Below are positions 26,672 to 35,299 of a stretch of 49,835 nucleotides of DNA, in pieces. Each line of letters opens with the position of its first letter. Positions within the stretch are counted from its first letter, which is position 1. Below the pieces are notes generated by a model. The model was not told where the DNA came from. It saw only the letters and a list, made by a program, of their open reading frames with translations, and did not search any database. The position numbers and the translations under genes are program-made. The stretch is from Nitrosomonas sp. GTDB lineage: Bacteria > Pseudomonadota > Gammaproteobacteria > Burkholderiales > Nitrosomonadaceae. Location: assembly GCA_021582655.1 (NCBI GenBank), contig CP091135.1, positions 383,957 to 433,791 of the forward strand, given 5' to 3'.

Positions 26672-26806
26672 CGTTAAAAATCACCAAAGCCAGGTACCTT
26701 ACCGGTCGAACACAGTGATTGCAAGATCTCCTCCTGTCATAAAACATTAACATTGGAACGTTAAGCTGTCGGCATCGAAGATAACATGACTGTAAAAGGA
26801 GCTTTG

Positions 26807-27076
26807 ATGTACTGTTTTATCAAAGAATGGCCCAATAAAATGGCCACGCTGATGACGGCCGACGGCGTAGTGCTGTGCACATTAAGCAGCACCGATGAAG
26901 CGCAGCAAGTTTGGCACAGCTGGTACCGACAGCAGAAAGATCAGGCGGAATCATTCACTCGTATCAATACGGCGGCCGGAATACGAACCGACCAAGCAAC
27001 ACCGGAAATTATTCCTTGTACTTCCGTATCTTTCCGTTGGAGCCGCCTCATTCGGAACATTCGAGCCGCACAATAA
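26807..27076 (+). CDS. Small soluble protein, unrecognised
   Basis: The 89-residue product starts at the ATG at 26807 (MYCFIKEWPNKMATLMTADG), chosen because AAAGGAG lies about 7 bases upstream; an earlier ATG at 26786 has no such site. The first 45 residues look like a compact beta-hairpin plus helix (ADGVVLCTLSSTDEAQQVW). The tail is polar and Arg-rich. No signal peptide or membrane segment. I do not recognise a family. The gene is followed by 219 bases with no other feature, then the Slp lipoprotein. Confidence 0.65.
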   Translation: MYCFIKEWPNKMATLMTADGVVLCTLSSTDEAQQVWHSWYRQQKDQAESFTRINTAAGIRTDQATPEIIPCTSVSFRWSRLIRNIRAAQ

Positions 27077-27295
27077 AATAATCACTTCATACGTTTCGCA
27101 ACAAATATTGCTTCTTGATTCTTTGAATCATGCGGTTATGCGTAATTGCCGCACTCGGACGTCACGCCTGACACCTACAGTACGGCACGCCATTTGCATA
27201 TTGAAAAAAGAGGCGATCGACCCAACCTCTCCGACTGTTACTGAAGGCTGTTGTCAAATTTGGCCAATCGATAGCAACGCGTGGCAGGAGGAGTC

Positions 27296-27826
27296 ATGAT
27301 GAAACGTTATTGTGTGTTATTCAGCATACTGTTGTACGGTTGCAGCAATCTGCCGACGGCGATTCAGAACACACCGTTCATGAATCTTTCCTATCAGCAA
27401 GTCAACAGCGATGCCGAACGTTATCGGGATATTCCGATACGCTGGGGTGGCGTCATTATCGACATCGAAAACGAGGCGCAAACGAGTTTGCTGCAAGCCG
27501 TTTTTCATCCGCTCGATCACAGCGGGCGGCCGCAGTCCCATAAACCCGGTATCGGCCGATTTGTAATTAAAAGTACGGAATTCCTGGATCCGGCGGTATA
27601 CGCCAAAGACAAGGAAATCACCGTGGCCGGGATTATCACCGGAGATATCGAGCTCACGATCGGTAAACGGACAATTCGCGTCCCGTTGCTTACCGCAACC
27701 GCGATTTACCTGTGGCCGGACTATCCGGATTACTATCGTCAGCCCGGCTATTTCTATCCTTACTACGGTTACCCGATTTACGGCCCGCCTATTCGCGGCG
27801 GATTTTACGGACCGTATTACCGCTGA
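27296..27826 (+). CDS. Slp-family outer-membrane lipoprotein
   Basis: The 176-residue protein begins MMKRYCVLFSILLYGCSN with a lipobox LLYGC, so it should be lipidated and sent to the outer membrane. The body fits the Slp (starvation-inducible lipoprotein) family: VNSDAERYRDIPIRWGGVII, then a beta-rich domain with FVIKSTEFLDP. The C-terminus is an unusual Tyr/Pro/Gly-rich tail (YRQPGYFYPYYGYPIYG) that is not part of the core domain. GGAGGAG lies directly upstream. The start could be either of two adjacent ATGs (27296 or 27299). Confidence 0.85.
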   Translation: MMKRYCVLFSILLYGCSNLPTAIQNTPFMNLSYQQVNSDAERYRDIPIRWGGVIIDIENEAQTSLLQAVFHPLDHSGRPQSHKPGIGRFVIKSTEFLDPAVYAKDKEITVAGIITGDIELTIGKRTIRVPLLTATAIYLWPDYPDYYRQPGYFYPYYGYPIYGPPIRGGFYGPYYR

Positions 27827-27830
27827 TAAG

Positions 27831-27848
27831 CGGCAAGCTTGCTTGCCG
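27831..27848 (+). terminator. Hairpin after the Slp gene, weak terminator
   Basis: CGGCAAGC and GCTTGCCG form an 8-bp inverted repeat with almost no loop, five bases past the stop codon. No T-run follows, so intrinsic termination would be weak. It separates convergent transcripts. Confidence 0.45.
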
Positions 27849-27924
27849 TGCGATCATTGCGCTTGAGATCACCAGACGATATCCGACTCTATTAGCGCAG
27901 TGATTTTCCGTAACCGCCAACACG

Positions 27925-29478
27925 TCATTTTGGTGTGCGCTTGCCCAGAATCTCCGGCAAATCGCGTAAAAACCGTCCCGCCCCCGCCATCTGGCGGCGC
28001 AACAACATCCAATCCTCGGTGTGCTTCCGGGCATCCAGGCAGCGCATCAAACGTACACGCAGCGCTTCGTCCTGGTGATTCAAGATTACGGCCCACAAAG
28101 TATCGTTTACGTTATACACGCTGCCGTGTTGCAAGCAAACCGGAATCACTCGTTCCACGGGCACTGCAAGATCTGCCGCGACAGCCCGGATTGCGGCATT
28201 GATATTGACCGCCTTGGCATTGCCCGTATCGGTCAGATCGTAAGGCGGATGCCATTCATTGACCGGACGCAAACGATCGATAAAGCTTGCCGCCGCCAAC
28301 AACGGCGCCGGGCGTCGATCCATTTGTACCGATTGATGGCTGTGCAAGGCATCCAGAAATTGCCGCTCACTCTGCCGGTCCGGACGATCCGCCGGAGTAA
28401 CCCAAATAATCAAATCCGCGTTTCCGGCCGCAATCAGCATTTGCTTGCTGTCGAAGAACGAACTGTCGCAACCGGGACTATCGAATATCAATGCTTGCGT
28501 CAATCCTTCACGGATCAACGTATACGGCTGCAGCGTACGGGTTGTATCGGACAAAACATCCGCCGCAGCGGTCAATTCGCCGAATAATGCATTGATCAGG
28601 CTTGACTTTCCCGCATTGGCCCGACCCAGCACCAATATTCGCAACGGCTCAACTGCCGCCTTGGTCGCCCGATCGGCAACCGCAAGATCGGTTTGCGTTT
28701 CCGGTGTAGCCGTCTGTGGCATTTGCTCTTCGCCCAGCGGCAAGCGTCCGCTATACAAATCAATGGCATAATAGCCGACTTTATAGACATACGCTCGCAA
28801 AAACCAGCGGTGCAATTCGTCTCTGGCCTGGTTGAAGCTGCGTTCGCGAAATAACCGCCAAACCTCACCGAGCAGTGCGTTGACAGGATTAACCAGGATA
28901 CTGCCGGCGCGGTAAATCTTAAATAACTGCTCGGCTTTCTCGGTCCAGCGCTGAATACGAAAGAAATCACCGATGGTCAATCGGTTGCTGAAAGGAATCT
29001 TTTCCGCCACATCCAGCCGCAAATCCCGGCTTGCTCGCTCGATAATCAGCAAAGTATGCGGAATGGTGAGTTCATACAATGGCTTGTCCGCATCGGGATG
29101 ATAGCAATGCGCCACGGTTTCCATTGCCTTCTGACCGAGCGCCAACACCCAAGTGCCTTGCTCCAACGGCCAATCCTCAGGACGGCAATTATCCGCGAGC
29201 ACTACCACTTGCTTCCAAGCTGCATCGGCGCTCGGCGGCCACTCAGGATTCGGCTCAGCTGCCGGATCGGATAATAGTTTGCGATCGCGCTGCACCAACC
29301 AACGCTGCAAACCGTATCCGAGCATGGCGCACCCGATCATGGCGACCAACCAGAATATCAATTGGCCGTTTTGCCAAAGCCATATGAAACCCAATATAAA
29401 CAATGCAAGCAACGGTAATAACGATATCAACAGAACCGCCAGCCGCAACCAATCCATTTGTGGAATCAGCGACTTCAT
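27925..29478 (-). CDS. Membrane-anchored GTPase (Era/EngA-like G domain)
   Basis: The 517-residue protein has two transmembrane segments at about 11-58, a long central helical region, and a C-terminal GTPase domain. The P-loop is GRANAGKSS near 285-293, followed by switch I with DTTRT and the G3 motif DSPGC. The G4 motif is not the usual NKxD, so nucleotide choice is uncertain. The gene overlaps the preceding GTPase gene by four bases (ATGA). Such pairs of membrane GTPases are widespread but uncharacterised. A role in membrane remodelling or envelope assembly is only inference. Confidence 0.8.
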   Translation of the reverse strand: MKSLIPQMDWLRLAVLLISLLPLLALFILGFIWLWQNGQLIFWLVAMIGCAMLGYGLQRWLVQRDRKLLSDPAAEPNPEWPPSADAAWKQVVVLADNCRPEDWPLEQGTWVLALGQKAMETVAHCYHPDADKPLYELTIPHTLLIIERASRDLRLDVAEKIPFSNRLTIGDFFRIQRWTEKAEQLFKIYRAGSILVNPVNALLGEVWRLFRERSFNQARDELHRWFLRAYVYKVGYYAIDLYSGRLPLGEEQMPQTATPETQTDLAVADRATKAAVEPLRILVLGRANAGKSSLINALFGELTAAADVLSDTTRTLQPYTLIREGLTQALIFDSPGCDSSFFDSKQMLIAAGNADLIIWVTPADRPDRQSERQFLDALHSHQSVQMDRRPAPLLAAASFIDRLRPVNEWHPPYDLTDTGNAKAVNINAAIRAVAADLAVPVERVIPVCLQHGSVYNVNDTLWAVILNHQDEALRVRLMRCLDARKHTEDWMLLRRQMAGAGRFLRDLPEILGKRTPK

Positions 29479-30704
29479 TTTGATTTACCCGGTAAGCGAT
29501 GTTTGAGGATTTCACTGCCGTATTTCAATTCCTCTTCAAAAATCCGGCGTACCGCTTCCGCATCGATATTCAAGCCGTTTTTGCGACGCACAAAAAAATA
29601 CACCGCGGTTTTACCCAGCGCATATGTGCTGGCACCGCTCGCACTTGCGCTCCACAGCATCCCGGCCGCCTGCCCCCAGAACGGTATCAACTTGACTATG
29701 GCACGGCTAAGAAAACGCATGGCATAACCGGATGCAATACCGGCACCGATCAATCCCAGAAACTCAGCTACGACGCCTCGGTCCCAGCTTTGCCCGTAAA
29801 TATCCGCCAGAGTGCGTAGCAATTTTGCCTGTACGATCGTCACCGCAACCAGATCAACCACCGGAAATGAACCAAGGCCCGCCGCGATTAACGAATAACC
29901 GGTAATTTGCTGATGCGCGGCGCGTGCATACAGATCCTGAATTTCTTGCATGCCGCCCAATTGCTGCTGCAAACCAAGCGATGACAACGATTCGATCGCC
30001 TGCCACAAGGCGTTCAAGCCGTAATCCGACGGATCGAAACCATCTTCCGGCAACGTCAAATCGACCGCGACCCACCGTACCGGCGCAAAACCAGGCAAAG
30101 ATTTCAGTGCCATGCGCTGCGCCAGCAATGTACGTTGCAAATCAGCCGGTACCACTTGCGGTAACGGATCCTCGTCATAAGGCCACGGCAGTATATGCCG
30201 TCCTCCTCCCGGATACAGCTCGTGTAAATGGGTTTGCACAACCAGCACCGGCCATTCCGGGTGGCGTTCACGCAATGTATGCAGCACATCGAGAACGGCT
30301 GTCTGGTTGGTGTCGGCCGCTTTCATCACTGCCACCAGCAAATGCGCTTGGGATTCGCAATATCGCAAATCCTCCGCAGGATCATACGCCACTTCGCCGA
30401 GTCCGCGGGTATCCAGAAACCGGATAACAGGCACATCGGACGGATAATCATAAAATTCGGAGCGACGCGTACAAGGTTGAAAACCATTACCGATTTGTGC
30501 AGCTTCACTTCCGGTCAGCGCACGAACGATTGATGTTTTACCCGATTGTGTTTTGCCGATCAGCCATATCACCGGCACTGGCAGCTTCGCCCTTGCCGTA
30601 CGCAATGACGTTTCCAACATGGTTTCATCGATCTTCGGTGACAACAACACGGTTTGTAATTGCTTCCAGTAGTCGGTTAAGTTTTTCAAATCGGTTATTT
30701 TCAT
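29475..30704 (-). CDS. GTPase with C-terminal DUF697 membrane domain
   Basis: The 409-residue protein has its P-loop GKTQSGKTS at 50-58, threonines in FQPCTRRSEFYDYP as a switch I candidate, and G3 DTRGLGE near 98. The C-terminal part (about 265-365) contains two or three hydrophobic helices with Gly-rich turns (YSLIAAGLGSFPVVDLVAV, FLGLIGAGIASGYAMRFL) typical of DUF697, which binds or inserts in membranes. It is first in an operon and overlaps the next GTPase by four bases. The order suggests the two work as a pair at the inner membrane. Confidence 0.82.
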   Translation of the reverse strand: MKITDLKNLTDYWKQLQTVLLSPKIDETMLETSLRTARAKLPVPVIWLIGKTQSGKTSIVRALTGSEAAQIGNGFQPCTRRSEFYDYPSDVPVIRFLDTRGLGEVAYDPAEDLRYCESQAHLLVAVMKAADTNQTAVLDVLHTLRERHPEWPVLVVQTHLHELYPGGGRHILPWPYDEDPLPQVVPADLQRTLLAQRMALKSLPGFAPVRWVAVDLTLPEDGFDPSDYGLNALWQAIESLSSLGLQQQLGGMQEIQDLYARAAHQQITGYSLIAAGLGSFPVVDLVAVTIVQAKLLRTLADIYGQSWDRGVVAEFLGLIGAGIASGYAMRFLSRAIVKLIPFWGQAAGMLWSASASGASTYALGKTAVYFFVRRKNGLNIDAEAVRRIFEEELKYGSEILKHRLPGKSK

Positions 30705-31027
30705 TTGATTTGCAATCCCGGTCGATTGTCGTTGATTTAAATTTCAGTCAGTTGAGTCGGGTTGTATCTGCGTATCCGTTTCACCAGGAAATTCCGCCTC
30801 GTTATTCTAATACGCGGATGCTGTTGACAATAGCCACACCCTTCGATAGTCTCGTATGACGGACTGGATTTCGTGATTTCACGGACTTGCCGGATGATTG
30901 ATCCGTGTGAATGGTATTATTCATCACTTCAAACGATCGCGATTGCGGCCACTCATAAGGCATGTATTCCGTAGCTCGCCATTCATCTATAAAAACTATA
31001 ACCATTCATTCTAAAAAGGAGATAAAC
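30705..31027. other. Divergent intergenic region before rubrerythrin
   Basis: This 323-base gap serves both the GTPase operon (minus) and rubrerythrin (plus). GTGAATG...CATCAC around 30906-30928 is an imperfect inverted repeat that could be an operator. It scores poorly against Fur/PerR consensus. No open frame with a ribosome site was found. Confidence 0.35.
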
Positions 31028-31447
31028 ATGCAACTTAAAGGTTCTAAAACCGAAGGCAACTTAAAAGCCGCTTTCGCGGGCGAATCTCAAGCAAATCGCC
31101 GTTATCTGTACTTCGCTGCGAAAGCGGACGTGGAAGGTCAAAACGATGTGGCTGCGGTGTTTCGCTCCACTGCGGAAGGTGAAACCGGGCACGCACACGG
31201 CCACCTGGAATATTTGGAAGTCTGCGGCGATCCGGCGACCGGCCTGCCGTTCGGTCCATCACGCGACAATCTGAAAACCGCGATTGCCGGTGAAACCCAT
31301 GAATATACCGATATGTATCCCGGTATGGCGAAGACTGCCCGAGAAGAAGGTTTTGATGAAATAGCGGATTGGTTCGAAACCTTGGCTAAAGCGGAGCGTT
31401 CACATGCCAACCGCTTCCAGCGTGCGCTGGATGGTCTGGCCGACTAA
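31028..31447 (+). CDS. Rubrerythrin-type diiron peroxidase without rubredoxin domain
   Basis: The 139-residue protein is a ferritin-like four-helix diiron protein of the rubrerythrin family. Candidate iron ligands are E19 ([12 protein letters not shown]), E52 and H55 (GETGHAHGH), E89 and E92 ([11 protein letters not shown]) and E123 and H126 ([10 protein letters not shown]). The usual C-terminal rubredoxin Fe(Cys)4 domain is absent, so an external electron donor is needed; the Fe-S protein encoded next is a natural candidate. Such proteins reduce hydrogen peroxide. The start at 31028 is supported by AAAGGAG nearby; an earlier in-frame start at 30962 has no such support. Confidence 0.92.
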   Translation: MQLKGSKTEGNLKAAFAGESQANRRYLYFAAKADVEGQNDVAAVFRSTAEGETGHAHGHLEYLEVCGDPATGLPFGPSRDNLKTAIAGETHEYTDMYPGMAKTAREEGFDEIADWFETLAKAERSHANRFQRALDGLAD

Positions 31448-31468
31448 TCAATCGCTTTGAAAAAACGA

Positions 31469-31491
31469 GGGGGTTGTCTTCGACAGCCCCC
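31469..31491 (+). terminator. GC-rich hairpin between rubrerythrin and Fe-S protein genes
   Basis: A stem of about ten pairs, starting with five G-C pairs and ending in a TTC-centred loop, follows the rubrerythrin stop by 21 bases. The T-run is missing, so it is likely a partial terminator or attenuator that lets some transcripts continue into the next gene. Confidence 0.55.
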
Positions 31492-31526
31492 ATCGCTCCT
31501 GATCTTATCCTTGCCGATATTGTACT

Positions 31527-33512
31527 ATGTCTACCCGTGAAGGCAGTCTCGAAGCACCGCAGCGCCATCCCATCGATTGGAAAAATCCCGATTTCTACCG
31601 TATAGACAGCCTGAATCAAGAGCTGGAGCGGGTTTTCGATATTTGCCACGGTTGTCGTCGATGTGTCAATCTGTGCACCGCATTCCCGCGCTTATTCGAT
31701 TTGATCGACGAAGGCACCACCGGCGAGCTCGACGGTGCGGACAAGCAACGATTTTGGGAGGTGGTCGATCACTGCTATTTGTGCGATATGTGTTTCATGA
31801 CCAAATGCCCGTATGTACCGCCGCACCCATGGAATATTGATTTTCCACATTTAATGCTGCGTGCCAAGGCGGTCAAATATCGAAACAAAGGGGCAAGTTT
31901 TCGCGACAAGCTACTCTCCAGCACCGATACGGTAGGCAAGCTGGCAACTATCCCGGTAGTCGTACAAACCGTCAACACACTGAATAAGACCCCGGCGGTG
32001 CGCAAGGTGATGGATCGCACGCTCGGCATCCATGCCGAGCGAAAATTGCCGGAATATACCGCCGCGACATTTCGCCGTCATGCCAAACCCAACGGCACAT
32101 TTACCGTGCGTGACGGTACTCGCACTCCCGGTAAAGTGGCCATTTACGCGACTTGCTATATTCAATACAACGAACCGGGTATCGGGCATGATTTGCTAAA
32201 AATTCTGGAACACAATGAAATACCGGTCAAGCTGGTGGATAAAGAGGCCTGCTGCGGTATGCCCAAATTGGAATTGGGCGATTTGGAAACCGTCGAGCAA
32301 CTAAAAAACCATAATATCCCACACTTGCTGAAACTGGCACAAGACGGCTACGCCATTCTATCCGCGGTTCCTTCTTGTACCTTGATGTACAAACAAGAAC
32401 TGCCTTTACTGTTCCCGAACGATGAAGCCGTACAGGCGGTTGCGGCCGCGATGTTCGATCCGTTCGAATATCTGGCGTTGCGACACCAGGATCGGCTGTT
32501 GAAAATCGATTTCAAGAAACCGCTGGGCAAGGTGGCTTACCATATTCCGTGTCACCAGCGGGTACAGAATTTTGGCAAAAAAACACGCGACATCTTGCAA
32601 TTGATCCCGGATACGCAGCTTACGGTGGTCGAGCGCTGCTCGGGACATGATGGAACCTGGGGCGTCAAAAGCGAATATTATGCGGATTCGATGAAAATCG
32701 GTCGCCCGGTATTCCGTCAAATGGCGGATGCGCAGCCGGATTTTATCAGCTCGGATTGTGCCATTGCCGCCCGCCATATCGAACAAGGCATAAGCGATCG
32801 CCATCATGCACAAAAATTACATCCTTTAACGCTATTACGCATGGCCTACGACATGGACAATACCCCTACTCCCACGATCATCACCGATTCATCCGCGCCC
32901 AGCCAGGTTGATACGAATCAATCGCCCGCAGTCGTCACGCGTGACAGTTTGTTGACGTTGGAAGCTTACGCTAAAATCCGCAAGGAATTTCGCGCACAAG
33001 TCATGGCGCATAAGAAATCGCGGAATATCGCTTTAGGCGAGAATATCACGCTCATCTTCGAGGATGCGCTGACAATTCGCTATCAAATCCAGGAAATGCT
33101 GCATGTCGAGAAAATTTTCCAGGAAGATGAGATCGTTCACGAACTGGAAGCATACCTGCCACTAGTTCCGGACGGGCACAATTGGAAAGCGACGATGATG
33201 ATCGAATATCCTGATCCCGCGATCCGTGCCGCACGCTTGGCATTATTGATCGGTATCGAAGACAAAGTCTGGATCCGAATCGGAAGCCATGATCCGGTTT
33301 TCGCGATCGCCGACGAAGACCTGGATCGCGAAAACGCTGAAAAAACATCATCGGTACATTTCTTACGCTTCGAATTGACCCCCGCCATGATTCAATCGTT
33401 CATCTCAGGTGTGGTGCTCAGTATGGGTATCGACCACGATGCCTATCGCGCCTCGCTTGAAATTATCGACGCCGATACGTGTGCATCGCTAAGAAACGAT
33501 TTGGTACCATGA
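31527..33512 (+). CDS. HdrD/GlpC-like 4Fe-4S protein fused to DUF3501
   Basis: The 661-residue protein is a fusion. Residues 1-440 form an Fe-S oxidoreductase of the HdrD/GlpC/GlcF type. Two 4Fe-4S sites are C40-C43-C46-C50 (CHGCRRCVNLC) and C83-C86-C89-C94 (CYLCDMCFMTKC). Two CCG-like regions contain ACCGMPKLELG and HIPCHQRVQNFG. A linker of about 30 residues rich in Thr/Ser/Pro (near 441-472) joins DUF3501 (about 473-661), with MAHKKSRNIALGENITLIF, WKATMMIEYPDP and HFLRFELTPAMI. In many proteobacteria rubrerythrin, the Fe-S protein and DUF3501 are encoded by three consecutive genes, so the fusion supports a physical complex that could feed electrons to rubrerythrin. Quinone or thiol as donor is unknown. 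Confidence 0.9.
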   Translation: MSTREGSLEAPQRHPIDWKNPDFYRIDSLNQELERVFDICHGCRRCVNLCTAFPRLFDLIDEGTTGELDGADKQRFWEVVDHCYLCDMCFMTKCPYVPPHPWNIDFPHLMLRAKAVKYRNKGASFRDKLLSSTDTVGKLATIPVVVQTVNTLNKTPAVRKVMDRTLGIHAERKLPEYTAATFRRHAKPNGTFTVRDGTRTPGKVAIYATCYIQYNEPGIGHDLLKILEHNEIPVKLVDKEACCGMPKLELGDLETVEQLKNHNIPHLLKLAQDGYAILSAVPSCTLMYKQELPLLFPNDEAVQAVAAAMFDPFEYLALRHQDRLLKIDFKKPLGKVAYHIPCHQRVQNFGKKTRDILQLIPDTQLTVVERCSGHDGTWGVKSEYYADSMKIGRPVFRQMADAQPDFISSDCAIAARHIEQGISDRHHAQKLHPLTLLRMAYDMDNTPTPTIITDSSAPSQVDTNQSPAVVTRDSLLTLEAYAKIRKEFRAQVMAHKKSRNIALGENITLIFEDALTIRYQIQEMLHVEKIFQEDEIVHELEAYLPLVPDGHNWKATMMIEYPDPAIRAARLALLIGIEDKVWIRIGSHDPVFAIADEDLDRENAEKTSSVHFLRFELTPAMIQSFISGVVLSMGIDHDAYRASLEIIDADTCASLRNDLVP

Positions 33513-34018
33513 AACGCTTCATTGGTCTGATCTGCCTGATCGGATTGGCAGCTTGCGCGAAACCACCGTTCAAGGACGAGTTTGAAAGCGATAAACCCTG
33601 GGTGGAACAGCTCACACAACTGCCTGCTTACCCGAACGATAAAAATTTAGTGGCGTTTGATGCCGGTGCGGCCACCAGCAACCGATATTTGGTGGATACC
33701 ACGTCGATCAAAGTCGGCGGAGACGGCGTCATTCGTTTTACGTTAATGGTGAAATCACCGGCGGGTGCGACCAATGTCAGCTACGAAGGGATACGTTGCG
33801 CAACCGATGAAAGAAAACTTTATGCATTGGGAAGAAATGATAGAACCTGGACGCAACCCCGGGTTTCCGAGTGGCAGAAAATCAGCCTGGTAAGGCAGTA
33901 TTATGCACAACGAGAACTGGCTAAAAATATTTTCTGCCCGCACCGGCAAATTGTATCGAACCAGGAAGCCGCGATTGAAGCTTTGAGAGCGGGCATACAC
34001 CGCGATATCTACCGGTAA
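33509..34018 (+). CDS. CNP1-like family lipoprotein
   Basis: The 169-residue product starts at the ATG at 33509, which overlaps the stop of the Fe-S fusion gene (ATGA). It has a lipobox (CLIGLAAC), so it is probably an outer-membrane lipoprotein. The body matches the CNP1-like family known from beta-proteobacteria: YPNDKNLVAFD, YEGIRCATDERKLYALGR, CPHRQIV. The function of the family is unknown. The overlap implies co-expression with the rubrerythrin-associated genes. Confidence 0.85.
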   Translation: MKRFIGLICLIGLAACAKPPFKDEFESDKPWVEQLTQLPAYPNDKNLVAFDAGAATSNRYLVDTTSIKVGGDGVIRFTLMVKSPAGATNVSYEGIRCATDERKLYALGRNDRTWTQPRVSEWQKISLVRQYYAQRELAKNIFCPHRQIVSNQEAAIEALRAGIHRDIYR

Positions 34019-34051
34019 AAACAAGCGCGGCCCGCATCCGCAGGCCGCGCT
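34017..34051 (-). terminator. Terminator after grxD, possibly bidirectional
   Basis: A 9-bp stem (AGCGCGGCC at 34024-34032 with GGCCGCGCT at 34043-34051, 10-base loop) is followed on the minus strand by TTGTTTTTA. It ends the grxD-containing transcript and may also stop plus-strand transcripts from the CNP1-like gene. Confidence 0.8.
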
Positions 34052-34074
34052 GAAACCGTATCAATGCAACAGCA

Positions 34075-34383
34075 TCAATTCTCCAGTAATTTCTGCAATT
34101 CACCGGATTGATACATTTCAGTTACGATATCCGATCCGCCGATGAATTCTCCGTTGACGTAAAGCTGAGGTATCGTCGGCCAATTCGAATAATCCTTGAT
34201 ACCCTGCCGGACTTCAGGATCATCCAAAACATTCACAGCGAAAATATTATCAACGCCACAAGCCCTGAGAATATTCACAGCATTGGCCGAAAAACCGCAC
34301 TGCGGCTGATCTTGGGTACCTTTCATATAAAGAACGACAGGATGCGTGGTAATTTGTTGTTCAATTAAATCTTCAATGTTCAT
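34075..34383 (-). CDS. grxD: Monothiol glutaredoxin Grx4
   Basis: The protein is 102 residues from the ATG at 34383. It has the monothiol active site CGFS (C29-S32), [10 protein letters not shown] before it and [16 protein letters not shown] after it. Grx4 proteins bind a 2Fe-2S cluster with glutathione and deliver clusters, often with BolA. The ATG three codons earlier at 34392 lies almost on top of GGAG, so I prefer 34383, although GGAG is then rather distant. The gene lies 72 bases downstream of prmC and ends at a strong hairpin, so it is likely the last gene of the hemA operon. Confidence 0.93.
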   Translation of the reverse strand: MNIEDLIEQQITTHPVVLYMKGTQDQPQCGFSANAVNILRACGVDNIFAVNVLDDPEVRQGIKDYSNWPTIPQLYVNGEFIGGSDIVTEMYQSGELQKLLEN

Positions 34384-34455
34384 GGTATTCATCTCTCCAA
34401 AAGATCGTTTCAAATAAATTACAGCATATATATCGGGTATGAAATTCAAATTTCA

Positions 34456-35283
34456 TTATAACAACTGGCCGCCGCTGACACGTATGATGCCAGCCAAATC
34501 GGAACGGGCACCAATATTACTAAAATCTTTTTCCTGCAACAATCGCCTGCACGCCGATGCCTGATCGTAACCATGTTCCAGCAATAACCACCCTTGATGC
34601 ACAAGATACGCCGGTGCAGCCTGGATAATGTGTCTGATGCATGTCAATCCCTGAGCGCCGGCGGATAAGGCGATTTGTGGCTCAAACCGCAAATCGCCTT
34701 GCCGCAAATACGGATCATCCTCCGCCACATACGGCGGATTTGCTACGATCAGATCGAATTTGGCGGACGAAAGTTCATCGAACCAACTACCGGTGACAAA
34801 ATGGATATTCCGGGCATTGAGTTCATCCGCATTCGATCGGGCTACGGTTATTGCCCGGTCCGACAAATCAACAGCGACCACATGAGACTGCGGCCTATGT
34901 TTCGCGACCGTAATTGCAATGGCACCGCTGCCCGTGCCTAAATCTAGAATTCTACAGGGCTGGCGGCAAGGTACCAGCTCAAGCGCCCACTCAACCAGCA
35001 GTTCGGTCTCAGGACGTGGGATCAGCACAGCTTCATTGACGTTGAATGTCAAATCGTAGAATTCCCGTTTCTCGGTTAAATAAGCAACCGGTACGCCTTC
35101 AGTGCGCTTCCCGATCAACTCGCGATATCGCCATACCTGCGCATCGTCCAAAATTCGATACGGATGCGTCAATAACATCGCGTGATCCACACTCAGCACA
35201 TATTCCAATAGCATACGTGCATCCACATAATCGATGCGACAGCGTGCCTCCGCCAGGGCTTGCTCGATAGTCAGCTGTTGCAT
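34456..35283 (-). CDS. prmC: Release factor glutamine methyltransferase PrmC (HemK)
   Basis: The 275-residue enzyme methylates the Gln of the GGQ motif in RF1 and RF2 using S-adenosylmethionine. The SAM-binding motif ILDLGTGSGAIAI and the catalytic NPPY (in LIVANPPYVAED) are intact. The N-terminal five-helix part binds the release factor. The ATG at 35283 was chosen because it leaves 16 bases after prfA and matches the family length; the longer frame to 35379 would overlap prfA by 80 bases. Confidence 0.95.
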   Translation of the reverse strand: MQQLTIEQALAEARCRIDYVDARMLLEYVLSVDHAMLLTHPYRILDDAQVWRYRELIGKRTEGVPVAYLTEKREFYDLTFNVNEAVLIPRPETELLVEWALELVPCRQPCRILDLGTGSGAIAITVAKHRPQSHVVAVDLSDRAITVARSNADELNARNIHFVTGSWFDELSSAKFDLIVANPPYVAEDDPYLRQGDLRFEPQIALSAGAQGLTCIRHIIQAAPAYLVHQGWLLLEHGYDQASACRRLLQEKDFSNIGARSDLAGIIRVSGGQLL

Positions 35284-35299
35284 TGAAAAGTTGGGAAAA

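Noticed and set aside
30905-30930. Fur/PerR-type site upstream of rubrerythrin
   Set aside because: Only about 8 of 14 consensus positions match, near what is expected by chance in AT-rich sequence.
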